Shown here one piece after another: positions 7,659 through 16,647 of a stretch of 64,000 nucleotides of DNA (positions are counted from its first letter, which is position 1; each line of letters starts with the position of its first letter). Both the position numbers and the translations under genes were made by a program. The notes beneath the pieces are model-generated. The model was given only the letters and a program-made list of their open reading frames with translations. It did no database searches and was not told the origin of the DNA. The stretch comes from JBBREP01 sp036501845 (GTDB taxonomy: Bacteria; Actinomycetota; Acidimicrobiia; IMCC26256; PALSA-610): NCBI GenBank assembly GCA_036501845.1, contig DASXZO010000108.1:56429-120428 (forward strand), given 5' to 3'.

Positions 7659-8441
7659 TTACGTTTGGTGGATCGGGCAGGAATAGGTGGTGCGGCCGCC
7701 GACGGTGCGGCGCAGGAGTTCGGCGCCGTCGCGCGGACAGTGGCCGTTGGGTCCTCGCTCATCGTGGAGGTCGCCGGTGTGCGAGCCGCCGCGCCGCGTA
7801 CATACGCGCACGGTCGTGCGGATCGCCCGGTGCAGCACGGCGCGCTCGTCGTGGTCGAGCAGCAGTGCGGCCCGGGCCGGGTCGACGCCCGCACGCCAGA
7901 GCGCCTCGTCGGTGAGCAGGTTGCCGAGCCCGGCGATGCGGCCCTGGTCCATGAGCACCGCCTTCACCGGCGCGCGCGACGAGCCGAGAGCGGCCACGAG
8001 CTGCGCGCGGGTGAGCGACATCACGTCGGGACCGAGGCGACTCTCGTCGGGATCGAGCTCGGCCGCGCCGAGACGCCGCGGGTCGCGCAGCCAGAGCGAA
8101 CCGCCGTCGGCGAAGCGCAGCCCGAAGCGACGCCACTTCGGCACGTCGCGGTTGCTCGCGTAGAGCAACGGGTCGCCGGCCTCCACGCCGTCGACGATCA
8201 CGCGGCCGCTCATCCCGAGGTGCAGACCAAGCGTGCCCGCAGTGGTATCGACCAACAGCTGCTTCCCGATCCGGCGAGCGGCTGTGATCTGCGCGCCCTT
8301 CAACACCCCGGCGAGCTGTGCCTTGGTGGTGCCGCGCTTCAGATACCACGCATCGTTGGCCACCACGCCGGCGATCGTGCGCCCCACCGCGTGCTCGTCG
8401 ATCACCACACGCGCCGCCTCCACCTCGATGCACTCAGGCAT
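7659..8441 (-). CDS. Fpg/Nei family DNA glycosylase/AP lyase
   Basis: The 260-aa protein starts MPECIEVE. Pro2 is the Schiff-base nucleophile and Glu3 the catalytic acid of the Fpg/Nei family, which excises oxidised bases and nicks the abasic site. A Lys in ARRIGKQLLV (about residue 57) and the GLHLGMSG strand are conserved, and the helix-two-turn-helix is present (LMDQGRIAGLGNLLTDEALWRAGVDP, about residues 160-185). The C-terminal zinc finger is unusual: instead of four Cys it shows CPRD and SCPIH, so ligands could be Cys, Asp, Cys, His. The gene lies upstream of ilvB on the same strand and its 3' end holds part of the ilvB promoter. Substrate preference is not readable. Confidence 0.88.
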   Translation of the reverse strand: MPECIEVEAARVVIDEHAVGRTIAGVVANDAWYLKRGTTKAQLAGVLKGAQITAARRIGKQLLVDTTAGTLGLHLGMSGRVIVDGVEAGDPLLYASNRDVPKWRRFGLRFADGGSLWLRDPRRLGAAELDPDESRLGPDVMSLTRAQLVAALGSSRAPVKAVLMDQGRIAGLGNLLTDEALWRAGVDPARAALLLDHDERAVLHRAIRTTVRVCTRRGGSHTGDLHDERGPNGHCPRDGAELLRRTVGGRTTYSCPIHQT

Positions 8442-8552
8442 CTCCTACCTCTTGTTCGCTTCGCTCACGAGCCGGTGGGCTTTCCCTCGCTCCGGCTTCG
8501 CCGCCCCAATGACACTGGCTCGCGGTCGCTCGGCTGGCGTCCAAGATATGGG

Positions 8553-8564
8553 TAGCGTCGAATC
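8553..8564 (+). promoter_or_regulatory. Candidate -10 element (TAGCGT) giving a leaderless transcript
   Basis: TAGCGT at 8553-8558 is followed by six bases and then the GTG start at 8565, the spacing expected when the start codon is the +1 base. No Shine-Dalgarno sequence precedes this gene, which agrees with leaderless translation. Confidence 0.35.
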
Positions 8565-10262
8565 GTGGCTGGTACAGCGATCGCGTTCGACCATCTCTAT
8601 ACGTACGACGAGCTGACGGGCGCATTGCGGGCGCTCGCCGATGCGCACCCGACGTTGATGACGCTCGAGAGTGTCGGCACGTCGTATGAAGGCCGCGACC
8701 TCTGGCTCGCGACGATCACGAACCAGGCGACCGGGCCGCACCACGAGAAGCCCGCGGTGTGGGTCGACGCCAACATCCACTCCGTGGAGCACACGGGGTG
8801 CGTGGCCGCGCTCTACCTCGTGCACAAGCTCGTCACCACGCACGGCGCCGACGAGCAGGTCACCCGCGCCGTCGACACGCGCACCTTCTACGTGATGCCG
8901 CGCGTGAATCCCGACGGAGCCGAGCTCGCACTTGCGACACCACCCACCTATCTGCGCAGTTCGGTGCGCACGTGGCCGCGCGTCGACGAGGCCCCCGGGC
9001 TGGTGGGGGGCGACGTCGACGGCGACGGGCGAGTCCTCACGATGCGCGTGCCCGACCCGAACGGTGCGTGGAAGATCAGCGCCGACGACGCGCGGCTCAT
9101 GGTGGCGCGCGCTCCCGATGAGCACGGTGCTGGCCCCTACTTCCGGCTGCTCTACGAAGGCACGATCCGCGACTACGACGGCGCGACCATCCCGATCGCG
9201 CCCGAGCGGCGCAGTCTCGACCTCAACCGCCAGTTCCCCGCGGGGTGGCGCGTGCATGGCGAGCAACAGGGTGCCGGTGCCTTCCCGTTGTCGGAGCCCG
9301 AGACACGCGCGCTCGCCGACGCGCTCGTGGCGCGACCGAACGTGTGCTGCTACTTCGCGCACCACACGTTCAGCGCGGCGTTGCTGCGCCCGTACGACGA
9401 CCGTCCCGACGACGAAATGCCCACTGCCGACCTGCGCCGTTACAAGCAGCTCGGCGCGCGCGGCACCGAGCTCACCGGCTACCGGCACGTGAGCGTGTAC
9501 CACGACTTCCGTTACGACCCGAAGGACGTGATCACCGGCGGCGCCGACACGTGGGCGTATGACCATCTCGGCGCGTACGGATGGACCACCGAGTTCTGGA
9601 GTCCGATCCCGCGCGCCGGCATCACCGAGTACCACCTTGTCGAGTGGTTCGACGCCCATCCGATCGCCGACGACATCGCGCTGCTCCGTTACAGCGACAC
9701 CGAGCTCGGCGGTCGCGGCTTCGTCGACTGGTACCCGTTCGAGCATCCGCAACTCGGAACGATCGAGCTCGGCGGTTGGGATTCGTTCCGGTTCTGGGAA
9801 AACCCGCCCGACGAGTTGCTCGAGCGCGAGGTCGCGCCTCACGCCGACTGGGAGATCTTCTGCGCGCTCGCGACGCCGTCGTTGCGAACGCGCGACGTGC
9901 TCGTCGAGTCGATCGGTGCAGACGTGTGGCGGGTGCGGCTTGTCGTCGAGAACGACGGGTGGATGCCCACGAACGTCACGCAGCGCGCGGTGGAACGCAA
10001 GATCGCCCAGCCGGTGCTGGCCACGATCGAGCTCCCCGACGACGCTTCACTCGTGCGGGGCGCGGCAGTGGTGGAGCTCGGCCAGCTCGAGGGACGCTCG
10101 TTCGTGACGACGATGGTGGGAGACTTCGGCTCGCATTCGGACACCACGCCGGACCGTGCGGTTGCCGAGTGGCTCGTCACCGCGCAACGTGGCACCACCG
10201 TGACGTGCGTTGCCGCGCACGCCCGCAGCGGCATGGTGCGCGAAGCGGTTACCTTGCAGTAG
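8565..10262 (+). CDS. M14 family zinc carboxypeptidase-like protein
   Basis: This 565-aa protein has the M14 zinc peptidase motif. H72-x-x-E75 appears in NIHSVEHTG, a third ligand His is in YFAHHTFS near residue 263, and the general-base Glu is probably in WTTEFWSP near residue 345. It begins with the FDHLYTYDELTGALRALADAHP helix seen at the start of carboxypeptidase A-like domains. About 170 C-terminal residues form an extra beta-rich domain. No signal peptide is visible, so it is probably cytoplasmic and acts on peptides. The GTG start is supported by position relative to the family N-terminus. The S9 peptidase follows 72 bp downstream, suggesting a peptide-degradation pair. Confidence 0.88.
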   Translation: MAGTAIAFDHLYTYDELTGALRALADAHPTLMTLESVGTSYEGRDLWLATITNQATGPHHEKPAVWVDANIHSVEHTGCVAALYLVHKLVTTHGADEQVTRAVDTRTFYVMPRVNPDGAELALATPPTYLRSSVRTWPRVDEAPGLVGGDVDGDGRVLTMRVPDPNGAWKISADDARLMVARAPDEHGAGPYFRLLYEGTIRDYDGATIPIAPERRSLDLNRQFPAGWRVHGEQQGAGAFPLSEPETRALADALVARPNVCCYFAHHTFSAALLRPYDDRPDDEMPTADLRRYKQLGARGTELTGYRHVSVYHDFRYDPKDVITGGADTWAYDHLGAYGWTTEFWSPIPRAGITEYHLVEWFDAHPIADDIALLRYSDTELGGRGFVDWYPFEHPQLGTIELGGWDSFRFWENPPDELLEREVAPHADWEIFCALATPSLRTRDVLVESIGADVWRVRLVVENDGWMPTNVTQRAVERKIAQPVLATIELPDDASLVRGAAVVELGQLEGRSFVTTMVGDFGSHSDTTPDRAVAEWLVTAQRGTTVTCVAAHARSGMVREAVTLQ

Positions 10263-10334
10263 TCGAGTTGCCGGCACTCGGCGCGTTCCGGAACAAGTTT
10301 GGGGTACCCGACATGGCGGTAGGGTGAGTTTCCC

Positions 10335-12371
10335 GTGAACGGCATGCGACCAACGGACGTGGGGGCGTTGATCAACATCAACGATCCGCGTGTCGCTCCG
10401 GGCGGGGCGCTCGTGTCGTACACGGAACAGTGCGTCGAGCTCGACGCCAATCGCTACGTGACCGCGGCGTGGGTCACCGACCTCGATGGCGTGCGACGCG
10501 CACTCATCACCGGCGGCGACGCCGACACCTCGCTCGCGCGCTGGTCACCCGACGGCACCACGCTCGCGGTGCTGCGCAAGCCGCGCAACGGCGACGACGA
10601 AGAACCGACGTCGATCGTGTTCGTGCGCGCCACCGATGCTGACGCCGCGGTCGATCCCGTCACGGTGTGCGCTCTGGCCGAGCCGCCCAGCGAGCTCGAG
10701 TGGTCGCCCGACGGCACGCGCCTCGCGTTCATCGCGAGGCAACCCGATCCGGCCTACTACGGAGCGCCCGGAGAGACCCGTAAGGCGAAGGACACGCCGG
10801 CGCGTCACATCACACACTTCTACACACGCGAAGACGGCGAAGACTTCACCTTCGATCGCCCGGCGCGCCTCTTCGTGGTCGCGGCCGAACGCGATGCAGC
10901 ACCCCGTGTGCTGAGCGACGGGCCGGGCGCGAGCGGGTTCGCCTGGTCGCCCGACGGCACGCGCATCGCGTACTGCGAAGCCCGCCACGACACCTGGGAC
11001 TTCGACCTCGCCAACGACATCTGGATCGTCGACGCCGAGGCCGACGAATCGGCGTCACCCAACGAGCCGCAGCGTTTCACCGAACCCGGTCAGTGCTACA
11101 GCCACCTCTCGTGGGCGCCCAACGGCGCGCGCATCGCGGCGCTGTGCGACCCCACTCCACTCGACACGCCCCGACACGGCCGGCTCGTGGTGTTCAACGT
11201 CGCGACCGGCGCGTGCGAGTCGAGCACAGAGCAGCTCGATCGCAATTGCGCGCCCTATCCCGGTGCCCGAGCGCCGCTGTGGGACGGGCCCGCCCGTTTG
11301 CTGTTCAACCTCGAAGACGCAGGGGCCGTCCCCCTGGTGAGTGTGCTCGTCGTGAACCCGGGCGGCGGTGCGTGCGAGCTCGAATACCTGGTTGACGGCC
11401 CGCGCGCCGTCAACGGATTCGATCGGCGTGACGGCACACTCGCGGCGGTGATCGGCGCCGCCGACTCGCTCGCCGAATTGCACATTGCCGCGGCGTCCAC
11501 CGGCGGCGAACTGCGCGCGATCACCAACGCCACCGAGCGCTTCAGCACGGCGATCGGCAGCGAACCGGTCACACCGATCCGTTTCGAGGCCACGAGCTCT
11601 GACGGCGAACTGGTGGAGTGCTGGGCGTACCGGCCAGTGGGCGACGGCCCGTTCCCCACGCTGTTGAACATCCACGGTGGACCGTTCACGCAGTACGGCT
11701 ACCGCGTGTTCGACGAGTTCCAGATGCAACTCCGCGCCGGCTTCGCCGTGGTGTGCTGCAATCCTCGCGGCTCGTCGGGTTACAGCGAAGCGTGGGGCCG
11801 CGCCATCCGCTGGCCCGAATGGGCCACCGACCCCGGCACCGGCTGGGGCGGCATCGACTACGACGACGTGATGGCGTGCATCGACACTGCCGTCGGTCGG
11901 TTCGAGTGGATCGACGGTGACCGCGTCGGCGTGCTCGGCGGCAGCTACGGCGGCTACATGACGTCGTGGATCATTGGGCACACCAACCGGTTCCGCGCCG
12001 CGTGCAGCGAGCGATCGGTGAACAACCTGCTCACCGAAGAGCACAACTCCGACGTTGCGAGCGCGTTCCGCACCGAGATCGGCGCGTCGCACATCGACAA
12101 GCCCGAGGCCTACCTACGCCACTCGCCGATCACGTACGTGCGCGACATGCACACGCCCTTGCTGATCTTGCACAGCGAGAACGACCTCCGCTGCCCGATC
12201 AATCAGGCCGAAGAGCTGTTCGTGACGCTGCGGATGCTCGGGCGCACGCCCGAGTTCTGGCGCTTCCCCGGCGAGTGCCACGAGCTGTCGCGTCATGGGG
12301 CACCGAAGCATCGGGTGCAGCGCGCCGAGATCATCCTCGATTTCTTCCGCCGCCATCTCCAAGACGCCTGA
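10335..12371 (+). CDS. S9 family prolyl-oligopeptidase-like serine peptidase
   Basis: The 678-aa protein has an N-terminal WD40-like beta-propeller with repeated 'WSPDGT' blades (at about residues 72, 126, 204 and 260) and a C-terminal alpha/beta-hydrolase domain from about residue 415. The catalytic Ser is in GVLGGSYGGYMT (about 537), Asp in HSENDLRCP (about 616), and His in GECHELSRHG (about 648). This matches acylaminoacyl-peptidase/DPP-like S9C enzymes that cleave short cytosolic peptides. There is no signal peptide. The GTG start at 10335 is the first of the conserved region; TAGGGT, 9 nt upstream, is a possible -10. It lies 56 bp before ilvD. Confidence 0.92.
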   Translation: MNGMRPTDVGALININDPRVAPGGALVSYTEQCVELDANRYVTAAWVTDLDGVRRALITGGDADTSLARWSPDGTTLAVLRKPRNGDDEEPTSIVFVRATDADAAVDPVTVCALAEPPSELEWSPDGTRLAFIARQPDPAYYGAPGETRKAKDTPARHITHFYTREDGEDFTFDRPARLFVVAAERDAAPRVLSDGPGASGFAWSPDGTRIAYCEARHDTWDFDLANDIWIVDAEADESASPNEPQRFTEPGQCYSHLSWAPNGARIAALCDPTPLDTPRHGRLVVFNVATGACESSTEQLDRNCAPYPGARAPLWDGPARLLFNLEDAGAVPLVSVLVVNPGGGACELEYLVDGPRAVNGFDRRDGTLAAVIGAADSLAELHIAAASTGGELRAITNATERFSTAIGSEPVTPIRFEATSSDGELVECWAYRPVGDGPFPTLLNIHGGPFTQYGYRVFDEFQMQLRAGFAVVCCNPRGSSGYSEAWGRAIRWPEWATDPGTGWGGIDYDDVMACIDTAVGRFEWIDGDRVGVLGGSYGGYMTSWIIGHTNRFRAACSERSVNNLLTEEHNSDVASAFRTEIGASHIDKPEAYLRHSPITYVRDMHTPLLILHSENDLRCPINQAEELFVTLRMLGRTPEFWRFPGECHELSRHGAPKHRVQRAEIILDFFRRHLQDA

Positions 12372-12427
12372 ACGCACTCGCTGGCTACGCTCGGCGCCAG
12401 CCGACGACCGCGAACAAGAGGCGAGAG

Positions 12428-14101
12428 ATGACGAACAAACCGCGCAGTCACGAGGTCACCGACGGCAACGGCCGCGCGCCGGCGCGAGCGATGTTGCGCG
12501 CCGTCGGCATGACCGACGGCGACTGGGACAAGGCGCAGGTGGGCGTGGCGTCGAGCTGGAACGAGGTGACGCCGTGCAACATGCCCCTCGACCGGCTCGC
12601 CAAGCGAGCCAAGGTGGGCGTGCGCGACGCGGGCGGCTTCCCGATCGAGTTCGTCACGATCGCGGTGAGCGACGGCATCTCGATGGGCCACGAAGGCATG
12701 CGCGGCTCGTTGGTGAGCCGCGAGATCATCACCGACTCGATCGAGTGCATGATGCACGCCGAGCGCCTCGACGCGATGGTCACGTTCGCCGGTTGCGACA
12801 AGAGCCTGCCCGGCATGCTGATGGCCGCGGCGCGCGTGAACCTGCCGAGCGTGTTCGTCTACGGCGGGTCGATCCTGCCCGGCCACCACAACGGTGAGGC
12901 GCTCGACATCGTGAGCGTGTTCGAAGCCGTCGGCGCGTGCGCGGCAGGCACGTTGAGCGTGAACGAGCTCGGCGAGATCGAAAAGCGCGCGTGTCCCACG
13001 GAAGGTTCGTGTGCGGGCATGTTCACTGCCAACACGATGGCGTCGGTCGCCGAAGCGATCGGCATGGCGCTCCCGGGATCGTCGTCGGCCCCCGCCGTCG
13101 ACCGCCGCCGCGACGATTTCGCATACGAGTCGGGCCAAGCGGTGATGAACCTGCTCGAGCTCGACCTGCGCCCCCGCCAGATCATGACCAAGGACGCGTT
13201 CGAGAACGCCATCGCCGTGGTGATGGCGCTCGGCGGTTCCACGAACGCAGTGCTGCACCTCCTCGCCATCGCCCACGAGGCCCGCGTGGAGCTGCAACTC
13301 GAGGACTTCAACGACGTCGGTGCACGCGTCGCGCACGTCGCCGACATGAAGCCGCACGGCAAGTACCACATGGTCGACCTCGACCGCGTCGGCGGCGTGC
13401 CCGTGGTGATGAAGATGTTGCTCGACGCGGGTGTGCTCCACGGCGACTGCCTCACGGTCACCGGCAAGACGATCGCCGAGAACCTCGCCGCCATCCACCC
13501 TCCCGCGCCCGACGGCGACGTGGTGCATCCGTTCAACGCACCGATCCACGCGCTGGGCGGCATCGCCGTGTTGCGCGGTTCGCTGGCACCGAACGGCGCG
13601 GTGGTGAAGGTGGCAGGTATCGACCAGCTCCGGTTCGAGGGCCGCGCCCGAGTGTTCGACGGCGAGGACGCGGCGATGGAGGCGATCCTGGCCGGTTCGA
13701 TCGAGCCGGCCGACGTGATCGTGATCCGTTACGAGGGCCCGAAGGGCGGGCCGGGCATGCGCGAGATGCTCGCGGTCACCGGCGCGCTGAAGGGCGTGGG
13801 TCGCGGTGCCGACACCGCGCTCGTCACCGACGGTCGCTTCTCGGGCGGCACCCACGGATTCTGTGTGGGCCACGTGGCGCCCGAAGCCGTCGACGGTGGT
13901 CCGATCGCGTTCGTGGCCGACGGTGACCGCATCGTGATCGATGCCGGCGCGCACACGATCGACGTCGAGATCGACTCGGCCGAACTCGCCAAGCGGGTGG
14001 AGAACTGGAAGCTCCCCGAACCGCGCTACACGAGCGGCTTCCTGGCCAAGTACGCCAAGCTGGCCCAAGGCGCCGACATGGGCGCCATCACGAATTTCTA
14101 G
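12428..14101 (+). CDS. ilvD: Dihydroxy-acid dehydratase
   Basis: The 557-aa Fe-S enzyme dehydrates 2,3-dihydroxy-isovalerate and its homologue to the 2-oxo acids, the third common step of branched-chain amino acid synthesis. Cluster and active-site cysteines are visible: TPCNMPLD (about residue 49), FAGCDKSLPGM (about 123), and CPTEGSCAGMFTANTM (about 190-197). GPKGGPGMREML and DGRFSGGTHGFCVGH near the C-terminus are family signatures. It is separate from ilvBNC and lies downstream of two peptidase genes. The start is the ATG with AAGAGGCGAG upstream. A REP-like element follows directly after the stop. Confidence 0.97.
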   Translation: MTNKPRSHEVTDGNGRAPARAMLRAVGMTDGDWDKAQVGVASSWNEVTPCNMPLDRLAKRAKVGVRDAGGFPIEFVTIAVSDGISMGHEGMRGSLVSREIITDSIECMMHAERLDAMVTFAGCDKSLPGMLMAAARVNLPSVFVYGGSILPGHHNGEALDIVSVFEAVGACAAGTLSVNELGEIEKRACPTEGSCAGMFTANTMASVAEAIGMALPGSSSAPAVDRRRDDFAYESGQAVMNLLELDLRPRQIMTKDAFENAIAVVMALGGSTNAVLHLLAIAHEARVELQLEDFNDVGARVAHVADMKPHGKYHMVDLDRVGGVPVVMKMLLDAGVLHGDCLTVTGKTIAENLAAIHPPAPDGDVVHPFNAPIHALGGIAVLRGSLAPNGAVVKVAGIDQLRFEGRARVFDGEDAAMEAILAGSIEPADVIVIRYEGPKGGPGMREMLAVTGALKGVGRGADTALVTDGRFSGGTHGFCVGHVAPEAVDGGPIAFVADGDRIVIDAGAHTIDVEIDSAELAKRVENWKLPEPRYTSGFLAKYAKLAQGADMGAITNF

Positions 14102-14104
14102 GTT

Positions 14105-14260
14105 TCGCTTCAGTCGCGGTACCGGCAGCTCCGCTGGCGCTCCGCTTACCGGTCCCACTCATTCAGCTCCACGGCGAGCTCACTCCGCGGCTCAGTCGCT
14201 CGTGCCTCGCTCCTGCGCGGCTGCGTTCGCCGCGTCCGAACGAGTAGTCGATGTAGCCAG
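14105..14260 (+). repeat. Intergenic REP-like element, copy A
   Basis: The first 55 bases after the ilvD stop (from about 14108) match, with only a few mismatches, the reverse complement of 42370-42424; similarity fades over the next 70-90 bases. The core contains an inverted repeat ACCGGCA ... TGCCGGT/TACCGGT around TCCGCTGGCGCTCCG, so it can fold as a hairpin. In both copies it follows the stop codon of the gene reading in the same direction, so it may act as a transcript end. No coding potential. Confidence 0.75.
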
Positions 14261-14272
14261 CTTCGCTGTCAT

Positions 14273-15139
14273 TCAGCCGACGAGGTCGCCGGACCAGGAC
14301 GCTTCGATCTCGTCGAGGCGGCCGGTGGCGCTACGGCGCAGGCGGCGCGCCACCGCGGCCACGAACGCGTGCACGAACGCCATCGCGCCGGCGGCCGAGT
14401 CGAACGGGCCGACGCCGCGCGCCTCGATCGTGAACGTGTAGCGCGCCTGCGCGGCGAGCGGTGAAAGCCGGCTGTCGGTGAGCGCGATCACGAGCGCGCC
14501 CCGCTCGTCGGCTCGCGCCACCGCATCGAGGATCCAGCGCTCGTAACGCCGCAGGTCGAGCACCACGAGCAGGTCACCGCGGTCGAGATCGACGAGCTGA
14601 CGCGACACACGCGGGCCCGGCGCGTCGATCAAGAGCACGCCGTCGCGCAACAGGTCGAGCTGTTGCGCAAGCACGCGCGCCGGCGCGCCGCTCAGCTCTC
14701 CAGCCAGCACGAACACGCGGTGGCGGCGATCGGCAACCAGCTCGATGGTGTCGCGGAAGTCCTTGCCGTCGATCGACTCGATCGTGCGGCGCACGTTCTC
14801 GAGGTCGGCGTGGAGCACCTGCGCGAGCACGTCACCGGTGGAGCGCTCGCGGATGCGCTGCGTGGCCGGCCGCAGTTGGTCGGCGATCTCCTCCTGCACC
14901 GCGGCCTGGAGCTCGACGAAGCCCGCGAACCCGAGTTTGGCGGCGAAGCGCAGCACCGTGGGGCCGCTCGTGCTCGACCGCTCGGCCAGTTCGGCCACGG
15001 TGCCGAAGGCGACCACCTTCGGATCGTCGGCCACCACCCTCGCCACCTGCCGTTCGGCCACGGTGAAACGGGGCGCCGCCTCGCCGATCAGATCGAGTAC
15101 CGACCGCGGTTCCGGCGATTCTGGGGGCACGGAACGCAC
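14273..15139 (-). CDS. MurR/RpiR family transcriptional regulator
   Basis: The 288-aa protein has an N-terminal helix-turn-helix of the RpiR type (RFTVAERQVARVVADDPKVV, then TVAELAERSSTSGPTVLRFA, about residues 24-70). A C-terminal SIS sugar-phosphate-binding fold follows (about 130-260; DRRHRVFVLAGELSGAPARV, GDLLVVLDLRRYERW, GALVIALTDSRLSPLA). Such regulators sense phosphosugars or related metabolites. It is read divergently from the aldehyde dehydrogenase operon with about 60 bp between starts, so it probably controls that operon. The GTG start at 15139 lies next to a -10-like TACACT on the other strand. Inducer unknown. Confidence 0.9.
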   Translation of the reverse strand: MRSVPPESPEPRSVLDLIGEAAPRFTVAERQVARVVADDPKVVAFGTVAELAERSSTSGPTVLRFAAKLGFAGFVELQAAVQEEIADQLRPATQRIRERSTGDVLAQVLHADLENVRRTIESIDGKDFRDTIELVADRRHRVFVLAGELSGAPARVLAQQLDLLRDGVLLIDAPGPRVSRQLVDLDRGDLLVVLDLRRYERWILDAVARADERGALVIALTDSRLSPLAAQARYTFTIEARGVGPFDSAAGAMAFVHAFVAAVARRLRRSATGRLDEIEASWSGDLVG

Positions 15140-15141
15140 GT

Positions 15142-15147
15142 TACACT
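15142..15147 (+). promoter_or_regulatory. Candidate -10 element (TACACT) of the aldehyde dehydrogenase operon
   Basis: TACACT sits 3 bp from the RpiR regulator start on the opposite strand and about 50 bp before the operon's first gene. A regulator bound here would overlap both promoters. No clean palindromic operator was seen. Confidence 0.35.
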
Positions 15148-15198
15148 TGATGGACTCTTCGGAACAGACGGCCCGACAACCGGACGGTGGTCGACAAC

Positions 15199-16647
15199 AT
15201 GGGTGACACCTTCGAGAGCACGAACCCGGCCCGGCCGGCCGAGGTGGTGGGCACGTTCCCCATCGACGACACCGCCGCGGTCGACCGAGCAGTCGAGCGC
15301 GCCGCGGCCGCGCAGCGCGACTGGGCCCGTGTGCCCGTGCCGGCGCGCGCCGAGATCATCGCCGCGGTCGGCGAGGTGCTCGCGGCGCGCAAGGCCGAGC
15401 TCGCCGCGCTCGTCACCCGTGAAGCCGGCAAGGTGCTCGTGGAAGCCGGCGGCGACGTGCAAGAGGCGATCGACATGGCCGCCTACGTGGCCGGCCAGGG
15501 TCGTGCGTCGTGGGGTTCGGTGCATCCGTGCGAGATGCCCGACAAGCTCGGCTTCACCACCCGCCACCCCATTGGCGTCGCGGCGCTGATCACACCGTGG
15601 AACTTCCCGGTGGCGATCCCGTCGTGGAAGATCTTCCCGGCCCTCCTCGCGGGCAACGGCGTGGTGATCAAGCCGTCAGAGTTCGCGCCCGCATGCTGCG
15701 ATGCGTTCGTGCAAGCCTGCGCCGACGCGGGCGTGCCTGCGGGGCTGGTGAACGTGGTGCACGGTTTCGGTGAGGTCGGTGCGGCGCTCACGGTGCACCC
15801 CGGTGTGCGGGCGGTGTCGTTCACGGGATCGGTGCCCACGGGCCGGCGCGTCGCCGCGGCGGCGATGGAAACCGGGCCGCGCCTCGTGTCGCTCGAGCTG
15901 GGCGGCAAGAACGCGATGGTGGTGCTCGACGATGCTGATCTCGATCTCGTGGTCGACGGCGCGCTGTTCGGCGCGTTCGGCACGTCGGGCCAGCGATGCA
16001 CGTCGACATCGCGCCTTGTGGTGCAGCGAGGCGTGGCCGACGAGCTGGTGCGCGCCGTCGCCAAGCGCGCGGGCGAGCTGCGGCTCGGCGACCCGCTCGA
16101 CGCGCACACAGACGTCGGCCCGGTGATCACATCCGGAGCGCTCGAGCGCATCGGATCGATGGTGGAGCGCGCGGTCGGCGAGGGCAACGAGCTGGTGTGC
16201 GGCGGTGCACCGGTGGAAGTCGAAGGCTGCGACGGCGGTGCGTTCTTCGCACCAACGATCCTGCGGGGCGCGCAGCGGTCGTCGTTCATCACCCGCAACG
16301 AGGTGTTCGGGCCGGTGCTCGCGGTGGTGGAGGTCGACTCGCTTGCCGACGCGATCGACACCGTGAACGACTGCGAATACGGCCTATCCGCCGCGGTGTA
16401 CACGCGCGACGTCAACGCCGCGATGCGCGCGGTGCACGACATCGACACCGGGATCGTCTACGTGAACGCGCCCACGATTGGCGCCGAGATCCACCTGCCG
16501 TTCGGCGGCAACAAGCACACCGGCAACGGCTACCGCGAAGCCGGCACCCGCGGCCTCGAGCAGTTCTCGGAGACGAAGTCGGTCTACATCGACTTCTCGG
16601 GACGGCTGCAGCGCGCCCAGATCGACAACCGGGACGCCATCGCATGA
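15199..16647 (+). CDS. NAD(P)-dependent aldehyde dehydrogenase
   Basis: The 482-aa enzyme oxidises an aldehyde to its acid. Conserved elements are ITPWNFPVAIPSWKIFPALL (about residues 130-150), the nucleotide loop FTGSVPTGRRV (about 210), the general-base Glu in LELGGKN (about 234), the catalytic Cys in SGQRCTSTS (about 267) and EVFGPVLAVVEVD (about 370). It resembles the succinate-semialdehyde/2-oxoglutarate-semialdehyde group, but the substrate is not certain. Its stop overlaps the ThDP-enzyme start (ATGA), so the two are co-translated. A GTG at 15187 is an alternative start; the ATG has a GGACGGTGG run upstream. Probably controlled by the adjacent RpiR protein. Confidence 0.92.
   Translation: MGDTFESTNPARPAEVVGTFPIDDTAAVDRAVERAAAAQRDWARVPVPARAEIIAAVGEVLAARKAELAALVTREAGKVLVEAGGDVQEAIDMAAYVAGQGRASWGSVHPCEMPDKLGFTTRHPIGVAALITPWNFPVAIPSWKIFPALLAGNGVVIKPSEFAPACCDAFVQACADAGVPAGLVNVVHGFGEVGAALTVHPGVRAVSFTGSVPTGRRVAAAAMETGPRLVSLELGGKNAMVVLDDADLDLVVDGALFGAFGTSGQRCTSTSRLVVQRGVADELVRAVAKRAGELRLGDPLDAHTDVGPVITSGALERIGSMVERAVGEGNELVCGGAPVEVEGCDGGAFFAPTILRGAQRSSFITRNEVFGPVLAVVEVDSLADAIDTVNDCEYGLSAAVYTRDVNAAMRAVHDIDTGIVYVNAPTIGAEIHLPFGGNKHTGNGYREAGTRGLEQFSETKSVYIDFSGRLQRAQIDNRDAIA

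Noticed and set aside
5764..7686. 640-aa plus-strand ORF over ilvB and its leader
   Set aside because: Antisense shadow of ilvB; it has low-complexity His/Arg/Val composition and no motif.
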